Shown here: positions 1 through 10,635 of the stretch, in pieces | Layout: each line of letters starts with the position of its first letter | Numbering within the stretch: position 1 is the first letter of the stretch | From: Alopecurus myosuroides | Taxonomy: Eukaryota; Streptophyta; Magnoliopsida; Poales; Poaceae | Direction of reading: 5' to 3' | Assembly (NCBI GenBank): GCA_028641055.1 | Contig: CM054060.1 | Coordinates: 162,352,696 to 162,416,695, forward strand | Length of the DNA: 64,000 nucleotides | Notes under the pieces: generated by a model | Database searches by the model: none | Seen by the model: the letters and a program-made list of their open reading frames with translations, nothing else | What the model was told of the DNA's origin: nothing | Translations under genes and position numbers: made by a program

Positions 1-91
1 CAGAGGTATCGGAGTTCCGCCATCTTCCTTCTTCCTTCAGGTCTTAGACCACTACAAAATCCAGCCACATAACCTCCCTCCAAACTCCATT
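1..91. other. Flank left of Y LTR
   Basis: Ninety-one bases precede the first LTR. I see no coding or repeat signature here. The five bases before the LTR (ccatt) do not match the five after the matching LTR at 34152 (ctaga), so no target site duplication is visible. Confidence 0.4.
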
Positions 92-968
92 TGTCGGGGG
101 GCCACCCCCGAGTAAGGGAAAGGCAGGTGCTAAACCAGAGATCAAGGTACTGTTTGCCGGGTAGGCGGCTACCCGGGTATCCGGTATCCGGTAGACGCTT
201 CTCGGTGATAAGTATTGAAGGCCAAGGAGAAGATACAAGTGAAGTTCGGAATTGACCGAGTAGAGCTCGGGTGGTCCGAGTAGATGGGCAGCAATCCTAC
301 TCGGGCACAAAGTCAATGGAGCCGTTCTGACGAGATCCCGCGTATCCCGCAGCCGTACAGGCGTGCGGTTCAACTTACTAGGAACATGCTTATCTGCGCC
401 AAGGCGTGGGTATAGTGAGGGTGGGCGCCTGTCATGTCCTGTCACTGACAGGGGGAAAGGATGTGTCAGGGGCCTACTCTGTGAGACTGACAGGGTGGAC
501 AAGGCCTGTCAGCCGGACGGCGCGGCGACTTCTCGCCACGGCGTCAGCGGGAACACGGAGGTGTGCGCCGTTGTCACAGTAGAGTTGTCGCTTCGTGTAC
601 TTTTAATCATTGTTTACTCGACTGGCCACCAGTATATAAGGTGGCCAGCCCCCTCCTGCGCGAGGGACGTTGGCCCAGAGAGAATTTATTGCGAGACTAG
701 GCACTAGACAGAGATTGAACTAGAGGTTGGCTACTCGGTAGAGGGCCGGAATTGTATTGTGGCTACTCATTACGAGCTGTATACATAGAGGTAGGCAGGA
801 GTAGGGGTGTTACCTCCACACGAGGGCCCTAAACCTGGGTAGATCTTGGTGTTTGTAGTGTTTCTGAGCGCGTCTACGTGACGTGTGATCCCTCCCTGAA
901 TATATACAACGTCCATCGGCCCCAAACTTAAGCCACCCTATGGCATCTGTCTTCACCACACCACGACA
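92..968 (+). repeat. 5' LTR of Gypsy element Y (left copy)
   Basis: This 877-bp LTR starts TGTCGGGG and ends CCACGACA, so it has TG...CA ends. A second copy of similar length lies at 33274-34152 in the same orientation, clearly alike but with many substitutions and small indels, so the pair is not young. A TATA box (TATATAAG) sits at 633-640 in the expected place for the element promoter, and upstream of it lies a cluster of TGACAG/CTGTCA motifs. A tRNA primer site follows directly. Confidence 0.9.
632..640 (+). promoter_or_regulatory. TATA box in Y LTR
   Basis: GTATATAAG lies about 335 bp before the LTR end. The same motif in the same context occurs at 33816-33824 in the other LTR copy. It likely drives the element's genomic transcript. 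Confidence 0.7.
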
Positions 969-970
969 GT

Positions 971-988
971 TCGCGCCCACCGTGGGGC
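971..988 (+). other. Primer binding site of Y (tRNA-Lys type)
   Basis: CGCGCCCACCGTGGGGC lies two bases after the LTR end. It is close to the complement of the 3' end of plant tRNA-Lys(CUU), which reads CCCCACGGTGGGCG plus CCA. The first bases are altered relative to the expected TGGCGCC, in line with decay. Confidence 0.7.
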
Positions 989-3659
989 CAGCAGTGGCGC
1001 TAGCTGGGGTGCATATTCGGACGGGACCGGTTACTCCGTTGGGGGAGCGCGTGGTTTGTGGCCTTGTCCACAAATTCGGCTCCTTCGACTTCATCAGCGA
1101 CAACGCCGGCGATTTTGGCGGCAGGCCCTTGCCTGCAGGCGGTTCCGTGTTGTCTTTCGGCGCGCATCTGGTGTACGTCGCCACCACCGTCATCCGCGAG
1201 TACCCCGATGTGGTGCTCGTTGCCGATGATCCCCCGCTGTTCTCGCTGTACGCGGGAAGCCGGTTGGCTGCTCTGTGGGCAGCGTGGAGGTGATGATGAC
1301 GGGCCCGACTATTGATGCCGGGAAAGGCGCGGCTGCTGCGGCTGAGGTCATCGAGGAGCCGGCTGCTGCCAGGGGCCACAAGCCCTACGAGATGCCCCGG
1401 AACATTCCAGGCTACATGGATCCTTCTACATCGACCGTGATACCGGCTGCTCGCGCTGGTGTCGAGCATCTCGGCATGCCTATCGCCACGGATGCTTATA
1501 CAGCGGTGGTGAGGGCGCAGCTCGAGCAGCAGCGACTCGCTTTGCTGCGAGAGGCCCAGGAGCTAGAGAAGGTTAGGCCCGAGCTTAACTTGGATCAAAA
1601 TGAGTACAACAGGGTGCATGGCTTTACCCCTATTTCTAGAAATCCTACCAAGATAGGGACTATTCGGCGTAACTTAGGCGCTGAGCTAGCTAGAGATGGT
1701 AGAGCTGCTAGCAAGTCTGCCAGTCAAAACACGGCTGGTAGGCCGAAATATAGTTCCCCTGCAAAGACACTTAGAGCTGCAGAGGCTGTTGCTGCAGAAT
1801 TGCCAAATCTCACCGGCGAGGCCCGTGTGAGACAGCAGGAGCGGCTCAATGAGCTCGTTCTGGAAGCTGGCAGGCATAATGAGGCATTTCGGCAAGCCAA
1901 CCCAGGGGCGGTGCGTCTTATGTTGTTCAGTCACATGGGGTAAGAATCCGTGGACCAGGCCTTATCGCCGCTTCCCGGGGGAGAGAGGGCACAGAGTGTA
2001 AACTCTGGGAGACACAAACAGATGCAGGTGTACGACCCGGCTGTCGCCGGAAAACAGCACGTTGTAGTGCGGCAGCCTGGCTAAAAACACAACGCTGCAG
2101 GTACTGGCCATCCGGCTGCAAGAGTTCATCAAGAGGGGTAAGGAGGTAACCGAGAAGGCCCATCTCGGCAGCATGTTGCTAACCCTGTCCAGCATGTTGC
2201 TCAGCCAAATGTGGTTGCTGTTGTGGCCAACCCGGTTGCTCAACCCGGACCAGTGCCTCAAGACCTCTACAATGATGCGTACTCGGCCATGGAGTGTTCC
2301 GGGTACGCCGACCCAAGATATCTTGCAACTCGGTTGGGAGGGAGAATGCTGGAACCAAGTGACGCAAGATACAAGCTGGACCGGCTCTACCGGTCCGAGG
2401 AGATAGAAGGGAAGGGCCCGCCAGGGCCAGATTGTTTTGGTCCCAGGATCATGGGGAGCCACCCGTGTCCAAGTTCCAGCTGGCTAGAGGGACCAAGACC
2501 TATGACGGAAGCACCAAGCCGGAAGACTGGCTGAATGACTATGTAAGTGTCGTGTATGTTGCGGGTGGCAACAGGAGATGGGCAATTCGGTATGTGCCCC
2601 AGATGCTGGAGGGCCCTGCCCGGATCTGGCTCAACAACTTGCCCAGAGACAGCATCAACTGTTGGCTTGACTTCTCGGAAGCCTTCATCAGCAACTTCAC
2701 CAGCACCTACAAGAGGCCAAACCGGCTGCAGCAGCTCTCAGCCTGCAAGCAAAGAGAAGAGGAAACTGACTGGGAGTATCTTACTCGGTGGAGTACTCTG
2801 AGGAACACCTGTGAGGGTGTGAATGAGTCGTAGGCCATTGCGTGGTTTGCGCAGGGTTGCCGTCATGGCAGCATGCTGTGGCAGAAACTACAGAGGGAGA
2901 TGCCGAGTACCCTTGCTGAGACAATCAAGATTGCTGATATGTATGCACTCGGTGATCCTACTCAGACTCTGCTTGATTCCTTCGAGCCCAATAGGAAGCA
3001 TCATGATGGTTCTCGGCGCCATGAACGCCAGAATTTCCGCAACAAGAGAAGGGAAGACCGTCCAGATATCCGCTACGGGTCTGACCATGTAGTTGCTGTT
3101 ACTTAGGATCAGGGTGCTGTCGGGAGCAGCCGAAGGCAAAAAAACTGCTGGAGCCCAATACGGGCAAAACCAGAATCAGGGCTAGAACTTCAAGAAGGAG
3201 TACAATGCTCCTCAGCAGCCCAGTACCTCCCAGGGATCCAGAGACCCGGCCAGGTTCATCTTTGAGAACATGAAGGATGGACCGTGTAGCTTCCATACTC
3301 GGCATCCGAGTAGGCCGGCCAATCACACTACCCGGCAGTGCAGCTGGTGGGACAGGATCAAGATTGAGGCTCTCGGTCAGCTGCCTCCTCCACCTCCTCT
3401 TCCGCTCTCAGGCTCTAATGTGCAGCCTATCCGGGCAGCTGCTCCCAGGCCAGCCGAGAACCAGAGGAGGGAGAATGTGAACCAGGTAGCTCAGGGAGCC
3501 AACCGGAACAACAACAACAACAACAACAACTGGAACCGCAACTTCAACAACAACAACCGCCACAACAACTACTACACCCGCAACAACAACCGCAACAACA
3601 ACAATACTAACCAGAACAACAACAATGATGGTGGTCCTGGGGACCGGAACCAGTACTAG
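989..3659 (+). pseudogene. gag: Decayed gag of Gypsy element Y
   Basis: The gag polyprotein is broken over at least three frames. An N-terminal stretch (940-1293) is followed by a frame change into a 222-residue block (1275-1943) rich in Ala, Glu and Arg. The capsid domain is recognisable from 2432 to 3104: a segment opening KTYDGSTKPEDWL and containing GPARIWLNNLP and the FTSTYKRP block is typical of the retrotransposon gag family PF03732. A stop (TAG) at 2831-2833 interrupts it. The C-terminal part (3270-3659) holds a C/H-rich stretch (CSFHTRHP...HTTRQC) that resembles a degenerate nucleic-acid-binding knuckle, then an Asn-rich tail. It would have formed the virus-like particle; it cannot make an intact protein now. 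The identity as Tat-type gag is inferred from the linked pol. Confidence 0.85.
3505..3632 (+). repeat. AAC-rich repeat coding poly-Asn
   Basis: An imperfect AAC trinucleotide tract with scattered CGC and TAC codons gives an Asn/Arg/Tyr-rich tail at the end of gag. On the minus strand it makes a long Val-rich open frame with no protein character. Confidence 0.85.
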
Positions 3660-4876
3660 GAGCACCACGAGAGCTACATGGTGTTCACCACTGAGCCGGA
3701 TGACAAGCAGTTTCAGCGCACACGCGCGATGGAGGTAAATGTCGTGATGCCATCTGTGCCTCACTACATGGAGTGGTGCGACCAGGAGATAGTCTGGTCC
3801 AGAGCTGATCATCCCAAGATCATGCCCAACCCGGGCACATATGCTCTGGTAGTGGACCCCACTTCTTGGGGACCAAGAAGAACGTGAAGTTCAGCAAGGT
3901 GCTGATCGACAACGGGACCAACATCAACATCATGTACCGAAATACCATGGAGAAGCTCGGCCTTGCCGAGAACATGCTGCTACCCAGTCGGACTACATTC
4001 CATGGCATTGTGCCGGGAGTATCTTGTGCTCCGATCGGCCGCATCTGGATGGATGTGCTTTTCGGCACCAGGGAGAACTGCCGCACTGAGTGCCTGGAGT
4101 TTGAGGTGGTTGATCTTTAGAGCCCTTATCATGCTCTACTCGGCAGGCCCGCTCTAACCAAGTTCATGGCCTCTACTCCTGCGGCCCACTTGAAGATGAA
4201 GATCCCTGGTCCCAACGGCATCATCACCATCTCGGGTGATTACAAGCGCTCTTTGGAGTGTGCATATGCTGGATCTCGGCTTGCCGAGTCCATGGTCATT
4301 GTTGCCGAGAAGAAGAAAATACATGAGGTTGTGGCTATGGCCCAAGCAGCTCAAGTCGATATGCCAGGCATGCCGAGTTCTCAGTATGGGGCTACCTTCC
4401 AGGCCTCCCAGGAGACGAAGAAAGTACAGATTGACCCGTAGTTCCCGGAGCGTGTGGCCATCATTGGTGTCGGGTTGGAGGAGAAATAGGAAAGCGAGCT
4501 CATCCGCTTCCTTCGTGAGAATCGGGATGTCTTCGCGTGGTCTAATCAGGACCTGCTGGGTGTCCTCAGGGAGTTGGTTGAGCACTCGCTGCATGTGCGC
4601 CCTGATGCCAAGCCGGTTAAGCAGGCCATGCGCCGCTTCGCGGCTGAGAGAAGGAAATCCATCGGTGATGAGATCACCAAGTTGCTGACAAGTGGATTTA
4701 TCATGGAGGTGTTGCATCCGGATTGGTTGGCCAATCCGGTCATGGTGGAGAAGAAGAAGGAGGATCCCAAGGTAGCCATAGCCTGGCGCATGTGCGTGGA
4801 CTACACCGACTTGAACAAGGCCTGCCCCAAGGACCCGTTCCCGCTACCCCGCATAGATCAGGTGATCACATTATGA
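3660..4876 (+). pseudogene. pol: Protease and start of RT of element Y, truncated
   Basis: The region starts with a linker containing QEIVWSRADHP and a retropepsin-like segment VLIDNGTNINIMY (about 3898-3936), where DNG replaces the DGG or DTG seen in active relatives. A frame change near 3866, a stop at 4118-4120 and further stops at 4439-4441 and 4487-4489 break the frame. The N-terminal RT block follows (HSLHV, ADERR-like KSIGDEI, FIMEVLHPDWLANPV, WRMCVDYTDLNKACPKDPFPLPRIDQ) and stops abruptly at about 4876. The YxDD catalytic motif, RNase H and integrase are absent here. The junction at 4876/4877 passes directly into the 3' non-coding part of a minus-strand family X element. Confidence 0.88.
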
Positions 4877-6605
4877 AGTAATTATTGATGCTTATGGGAC
4901 AAATGTAGATATAACTCAGAATGGCAAAAATGCTCTCTCAACTGTGCATAAAGTTAGAATATGGAGATTCAACATGAAAGTAAAAGAAAGGCCCTTCGCA
5001 GAGGGAAGCAGGGATCACTCATACGCTAGAGATTTTTATTTTATTAGACATAGGTATTAAAAGTTTGACACTCCCCCCATCCATCTTTCACAAACCATGG
5101 CTAACCGAATCCTTGGGTGCCTACCAACAATCACATACCACGGAGGAGTGTCTATATTTTGGGAGATGTATGCTTGTGTCAACGAATGGTAAACACAAAA
5201 TAAAGTACGTCACAAGCCAACTGGATTCACAAGAGCGGCTCCCATAGGAAGGACGCATCTGGGTAGAAGGCCATCCCTCTTTCTCTTCTGTTTACACAAT
5301 TATGCTTTGGCTGATAAATCAGGGGCAAAAATAGTGAAGAGATTTTGTGTGTATTCATTTGGGGCTCGGCACCCCGCTGCCAGCTCTTCTATCATCTGGA
5401 TAAGCGGATGAATCCACTAGTCCAGGGTGTGAAATCCAATCAACAAGTGAGATAAAGATTCTCTATTTACGTCCTCATGAGCAAAAATAAGAACATAAAG
5501 CAGGAGTAATTTTGAAGGTTTTAAAGGTAACACATGAGCAATTTACTTGGCGTGGCAGTTAAATACCACATGTAGGTAGGTATGGTGGAAACAATGGGAA
5601 AACTTGGTTTTAGGGAGTTGGATGCACGATTAAGAATACAATGTATTCTCATGAAAAAGCTGAGTGTGTCACTCTCCAACAAAAGAATGCTGGGGTCCAA
5701 CCAAGCTTATTGAAAAAGTAAAACCAAACTGAAATAAAAAATAAAAATAAACTAAAAAAAAGACGCTCCAGGTAAAGCACATAAGATGCGACCGAAAAAA
5801 TTTATAGTTTCACTAGAAGTGACCTGATAATTTGTTGATGAAGAAGGGGATGCCTTGGCCATCCCCAAGCTTAGACGCTTGAGTCTTCTTGGAATTTTCT
5901 AGGATGTACCACCTGGGCATCCCCAAGCTTAGGCTTTTCACGCTTCTTGATCACATCATATCATCCTCTTCTCTTGACCCTTGAAAACTTCCTTCACACC
6001 AAACTTCTCACAATCTTTATTAGCAACGTTAGTGCAATTGAAATAATAAATTCACATGGTTCAGTTTCAACCCAAGTCTAACACTCAAAAACATATTAGC
6101 TACTGTCACAACTTATTTTAAAACTCTTTTTCTCAAAAGAACACCAAAAGAAAGAGATTAAGATGCAAATGCAATAAATGGCAGAAATCTGTCAAAACAG
6201 AACAGCAGGTAAAGATCAATTTTTTTCGAAAATCTTCTGTTTCTCAAATAAAAAAGTGGTCACCTAAGAAAAGTTGCGTATATAACCCATGAGTATGACA
6301 AAAAAAACTCAGTTCATTTTGAATTTTCTGTGATTTTTTTACGGAATAAACAGTGGACAGAAGAAATCTGTTTCCTGCGCAGAAATCCGAAATGTAGCCT
6401 CAACTTTCCACTAGAGGTTTTACTTGGCTCAACAAAAACTCAAAAGAAAAGATACAACAGGGTTGCGCAGGAAATATACAACACCTAGGTGCAAAGCACA
6501 CCAAAGAAAATGAAAGAAAACAGGTTGAAAACAGCGAAATAAAATGTGTTGTCTCCCGGTAGCGCTTTTCTTTAACGCCTTACAGCTAGGCAAAAAAAAG
6601 GCAAC
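4877..6605 (-). mobile_element. 3' non-coding region of X element copy A
   Basis: This 1.7 kb has no coding potential. It matches, block by block, 35300-36360 and 40171-42070: the CTCCCATA...GGACGCATCTGG block, the GGGATGCCTTGG..CATCCCCAAGCTTAG block, and the TTTCTTTAACGCCTT..AGCTAGG block. In Athila-like grass elements this lies after the coding region and before the 3' LTR. The 3' LTR that should lie on the left is missing, lost at the junction with element Y. Confidence 0.75.
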
Positions 6606-7237
6606 TCAAGTATTTTCAGGTGAGGCATTCAAATCAAGATTTGGCAATTCTTTAATAATGCATTGTATTTTATCTAAGTGAGTTTCAGAGGCTCCTCTCT
6701 TAGTACTTTTAGGCTTACTATCTTCATCAAATAAATTCTCAGGAACAATCCAATCAAAATTCTTTTCTTGGGCTTCGTGGAGTGCCACTAATATAAAGGG
6801 GATTGGTATTTTATCCTCATTTTCATTATTCGATTCAGTTTTTTTAGAGCACCAACAATGTCTACAGATGAGCCAAGCATATTAAAACGATCAACGACTT
6901 TTCTAGCTTCTATAGCAACATCTCCAAATTCTTTAAGCATAGTTTCTAAGATGAAGTTTCTTTTCTCAACCTCTTCAATGTTATTCAAGTTGAGGAACAT
7001 ATGTTGTATTATGGGATGGAGGTTAACAAACCTAGGTTCTAGCATGTGAACTAAAGAGGTTGCAACAGTCTCGTAATTGGGAGCAAGTTCTACTATGGAT
7101 TTTTCCTCAAGGTTATCATTCTTACTAACATGATCAAAGAATTCTTTAACAGTGCCCTTTCCAAGTATAGAACCACTTCCTACCGGCAAATCTTTCAAGG
7201 TAAACTTAGGGAACAACATGATGAGAAATAACAACAT
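6606..7237 (-). pseudogene. Unrecognised X-element ORF (copy A), one frameshift
   Basis: Two adjoining minus-strand frames (7237-6788 and 6788-6606) form one protein of about 210 residues if a single frameshift is allowed. The likeliest place is the run of seven A on the coding strand at 6839-6845. The predicted protein is acidic and helical in look (KGTVKEFFDHVSKND, VELAPNYETVATSL) with no motif I can assign. It sits where gag-protease is expected, between the primer site (about 7385) and the post-coding region. Its last residues (LDLNASPENT) match the tail of the protease frame of copy e (LDASSLENT, 42086-42118), so both frames end at the same place. I do not know its function. Confidence 0.6.
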
Positions 7238-7382
7238 AGAGACAATAATAACAACTAGAATGAGAACTAATTTTTTTGTGTTTTTGATAAAGAAAAGAAA
7301 AACAAGACAAAAATAAAATCAAGACAATAAACAAAATAAAGAGGTTGAGAGTGAGAGACTCCCCTTGCCAGAAGACTTATTC

Positions 7383-7400
7383 CTCCCTGGCAACGCCGAC
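7383..7400 (-). other. Degenerate primer site of copy A (tRNA-Asp type)
   Basis: CTCCCTGGCAACGCCGA is a mutated form of CTCCCCGGCAACGGCGCCA, the complement of the standard tRNA-Asp primer site, and lies 13 bp from the LTR. Confidence 0.6.
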
Positions 7401-7412
7401 ATTGATGCTCTT

Positions 7413-8983
7413 TGATGGTGTGTTGGAAACCCCAAGAGGAGGGTGTTATGAGAAAGCGGAAGGAATTTCCCTCAGTTAAGAACCAAGGTTATCAATCCAG
7501 TAGGAGGAAGAGGATCTCAGGAAGGTTAATGCCACCGACGGTGGTGCTGGCGCTTCACCGGTGTCAGCAACAACGTGGAACCTGTACACAACACAACCAA
7601 AATACTTTGTCCCAACAGTATAGTGAGGTTGTCAATCTCACGGTCTTGGTAAAAACAAAGATTATACGTATAGTGTGGAAAATGATGTATGCTTGAAGTA
7701 AGTAAAGAAAGCAGGAAATAGTTGTGGTTTGTTTAACATTGTGGAAAATGGACCGGGGTTCATAGGTTCACTAGTGGTGTCTCTCCATAAAGATAACATG
7801 TTGGGTGAACAAATTACAGCTGGGCAATTAACAAATAGAGGTTGCACCGTAGTGCACATATATGACATGAAGACTACTATGATATTTAGTGCGGGCATTA
7901 CAACAATATACATAGACCGAAATCCATCTGCATCTATGACTAATAATCCACCCTCGGGTTATCATCCGAACCCCCTTAGGTATTAAGTTGAAAGCAACAG
8001 ATAACTTCATTAAACAAAATGTGTAATGTAAGCAATGATTATGCAAGCGGGCACTCTCACCGCTGTTTTCTCCCTAATGGCAACAACACATCCTCCCCCT
8101 TCACGTTTCTGTCACTCGAGCAAGGCGGTGAGGAGGCATGAACCCACTATCAAGCATAAATACTCCCTCTTGGAGTCACTAGCAAATACTTGTCCAGAGC
8201 AACCACTAGCAACGGAAAGCATGCAAGATCACAAATAGCATATGCAAATAAAGACTATAATCAACTTGACATAAGCTCAATATTCATCGGATCCCAGCAA
8301 ACACAGCATATAGAATTACATAAGATCAATCCCGATCATGATAGGCAGCTCACGAGATCTAAACATGGAGGCATATGAGGATAAGACAACCATCTAGCTA
8401 CATCTACGAACCCGTAGTCCAAGGATGAACTACTCACGCATCACTTCGGAGGCGGGCATGGTGATGTAGAAGGCTCCGGTGATGATCTCCTCTCCGCCAG
8501 GGTGGCGGAAACAGCTTCAGAACCCCCCCCCCCCCCCGATCTAGGGTTGACGGTGACGGCGGCTGTGGAACTTTTCGGGGATTTTTTATCAGGTGTTTAG
8601 GGTTTTCCATCCGGGGGGATTAAATAGGCGAAAGGGCAAAGGAGGTGGAGCTCCAGGGGACCCACACCCATGGATGGCGCGGTCCGGGGGGCCGCGCCAC
8701 CCTATGGTGTGGCCCCTACAGATGCCCGTCTTCGACTCTTCTTTGGTGCTCTAGATGCTTCCGGGGAAAATAGGCACTTCGGGTTTTGTAGGGTCCAATT
8801 TCTAGAATGTTTCTAGAACAACTTTTCTGAAACCAAAAACAGGGAACTGGCACTTGGCATCTTGTTAGTAAGTTAGTCCCGGAAAACGTATAAAAATGCG
8901 ATAAATAAGGGAGAAAACAAGTAGCAATTGACATAATATGGTCATGGAGCATCAGAAATTATAGATACGTTGGAGACGTAGCA
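7413..8983 (-). repeat. X-family LTR 'a' (about 1.57 kb)
   Basis: On the plus strand it runs from TGATGGTGTGTTGG to GGAGACGTAGCA. It is homologous to 22063-23649, 38692-40170, 44362-45907 and 59035-60555. It is the 5' LTR of copy A, since the primer site lies on its left. Its right end abuts the protease region of copy B after only about 20 bp, so it appears inserted in, or joined by deletion to, copy B. A run of 15 C near 8525 lies in the GC-rich part. Confidence 0.85.
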
Positions 8984-9031
8984 AAGCATCAACATCATAA
9001 CTTGCTCTAATAATAGAGTAAAAAGGTAGCT

Positions 9032-9700
9032 TCATGCTCTTGCTAGGAAAGTGTTCCATGCCTTTCTTGAGTGGGAATTGATATTTAATACCCCCTCTTT
9101 CATATCAATAACAGCACCAACAGTTCTAAGAAAAGGTCTTCCCAAAACAATAGGACAAGAAGCATTGGATTCAATGTTCATAACAACAAAATCAACAGGG
9201 ATAAGGTTATTTTTAACCATAATAAGAACATCATAAATTCTACCAAGAGGTTTCTTCTTAGCATTATCAGCAAGATGAACATCCAAATAATAGTGTTCCA
9301 ACCGTGGTAGATCAAGCATATCATAAAGCTTTTGAGGCATAACAGAGATACTAGCACCAGGATCACACAAAGCATTGCAATCAAAATCATTTACTTTTAC
9401 CTTAATGATAGACTCCCAACCATCATCTAATTTCCTAGGGATAGATGTTTCAAGTTTCAGCTTTTCTTCCCTAACTTTCATGAGCGCATTGGTAATATGT
9501 TTAGTAAAGGCCATATTGATGGCACTAGCATTGGGACTTCTAGCAAGATTTTGTAGGAACATAATAACTTCAGAGATATTGCAATCATCAAAATCGATAT
9601 TATTATCATCAAAAGTAATGGGACCATTATCTCCCACATCTCTAAAAAAATTCAGCACTTTTATCAGAAGCAATTTCAGCAATTTGAGGCAATTTAGCAC
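9032..9700 (-). pseudogene. Protease part of gag-protease, X copy B
   Basis: This 222-residue frame continues gag after a +1 frameshift at a run of seven T (coding strand, about 9643-9650). It contains a retropepsin-like fold signature: LCDPGASISVMP (active-site Asp followed by PG instead of the DT/SG of most retropepsins; Athila-like elements often have DLG here), then LGRPFLRTVGAVIDM near the C-terminus. It would release the mature capsid proteins. No RT, RNase H or integrase follows on the left: the sequence runs into LTR 'a'. Compared with copy e the protease is longer and better kept. Confidence 0.8.
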
Positions 9701-10572
9701 GTTTCACCGAAGGGGTGGAGTCTTTGTTAACACCAACAACTTTACCATTGATAGTAGGAGGTTTACTAGCAATTGGAGCTTCAGATTTACTAGTGGTGGT
9801 GATAGTACAAACTCTAGCAATATTATTCTTTCTAGCCAATTCATCTTCTCTTTCCCACCTAGCACGTAATTCAGCCATCAACCTAACATTATTATCAATT
9901 CGAACTTGGATGGAATTCAAAGTTTTACTTTCCTTAACATCATGTGGCAAAACTTTCAGTTTTAGAAAATCAACATAAATAGCTAGGCTATCTACTTTAG
10001 AGGCAAGAACATCTATTTTACCAAGCTTTTCCTCAACGGATTTATTAAAAGCGGTTTGTGTGCTAATAAATCCTCTAAGAATGTTTTCAAGATCATAGGT
10101 AAAGCTTTTATTTCTATTGTAGGAATTACGGTAAGAACTAACATAACCAATATTAGGAGGATAGGGCTTATAATTGTTTCCACCAAAATTATTTCTATAA
10201 GAATTATTGTTAAAATTATTATTTCTAATAAAGTTCACATCAACATGTTGTTCTTGAGCAACCAAAGAGGCTAAAGGAACATTAATTGGATCAACTTGAG
10301 CTTTACCATTAACAAGCATAGACATAATAGCATCAAGACTTTCACTCAAAGAGGAGGTTTCCTCAACAGAATTTACCTTCTTACCTTGTGGAGCTCTCTC
10401 AGTGTGCCACTCTGAATAATTTATCATCATATCATCAAGAAGCTTTGTTTCATTACCCAAGGTGATGGACATAAAGTTACCTCCAGCAGCTGAATCCAAT
10501 AGGTTCCTTGAGGAGAAATTCAGTCCTGCATAAAAGGTTTGTATAATCATCCAAGTAGTAAGTCCATGAGTG
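9642..10572 (-). pseudogene. gag: C-terminal gag, X copy B (cut by LARD)
   Basis: The frame reads through a segment (FYAGLNFSSRNLLDSAAGG, INYSEWHTERAP) then an Asn/Tyr-rich linker and a coiled stretch (AELRARWEREDELARKN). The same protein is found at 42780-43672 in copy e. The N-terminal part of the same gag lies 11 kb away at 21462-21872, on the far side of the LARD insertion. The frame from 10573 to 10643 is not gag but GCCGA-repeat junction sequence. Confidence 0.8.
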
Positions 10573-10635
10573 GGACAATTCTTCACCATGCCGAGCCGAG
10601 CCGAGCCACCCCACCTTGAGGCATAGACATGCCGA
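10573..10635. repeat. GCCGA microsatellite at LARD junction
   Basis: CATGCCGAGCCGAGCCGAGCC lies between broken gag and the LARD LTR, and CATGCCGA recurs directly before the LTR. This filler is absent from the uninterrupted gag at 43690-43730. It may reflect imperfect repair at insertion. Confidence 0.55.

Noticed and set aside
3408..3812. 134-codon minus-strand frame opposite the AAC tract
   Set aside because: Val-rich translation of a GTT repeat, a shadow of the gag tail.
8525..8540. Long C runs in X LTRs (also 23320-23334; G run near 60180)
   Set aside because: Occur at the same GC-rich place in several LTRs and vary in length; ordinary homopolymer slippage or sequencing noise.
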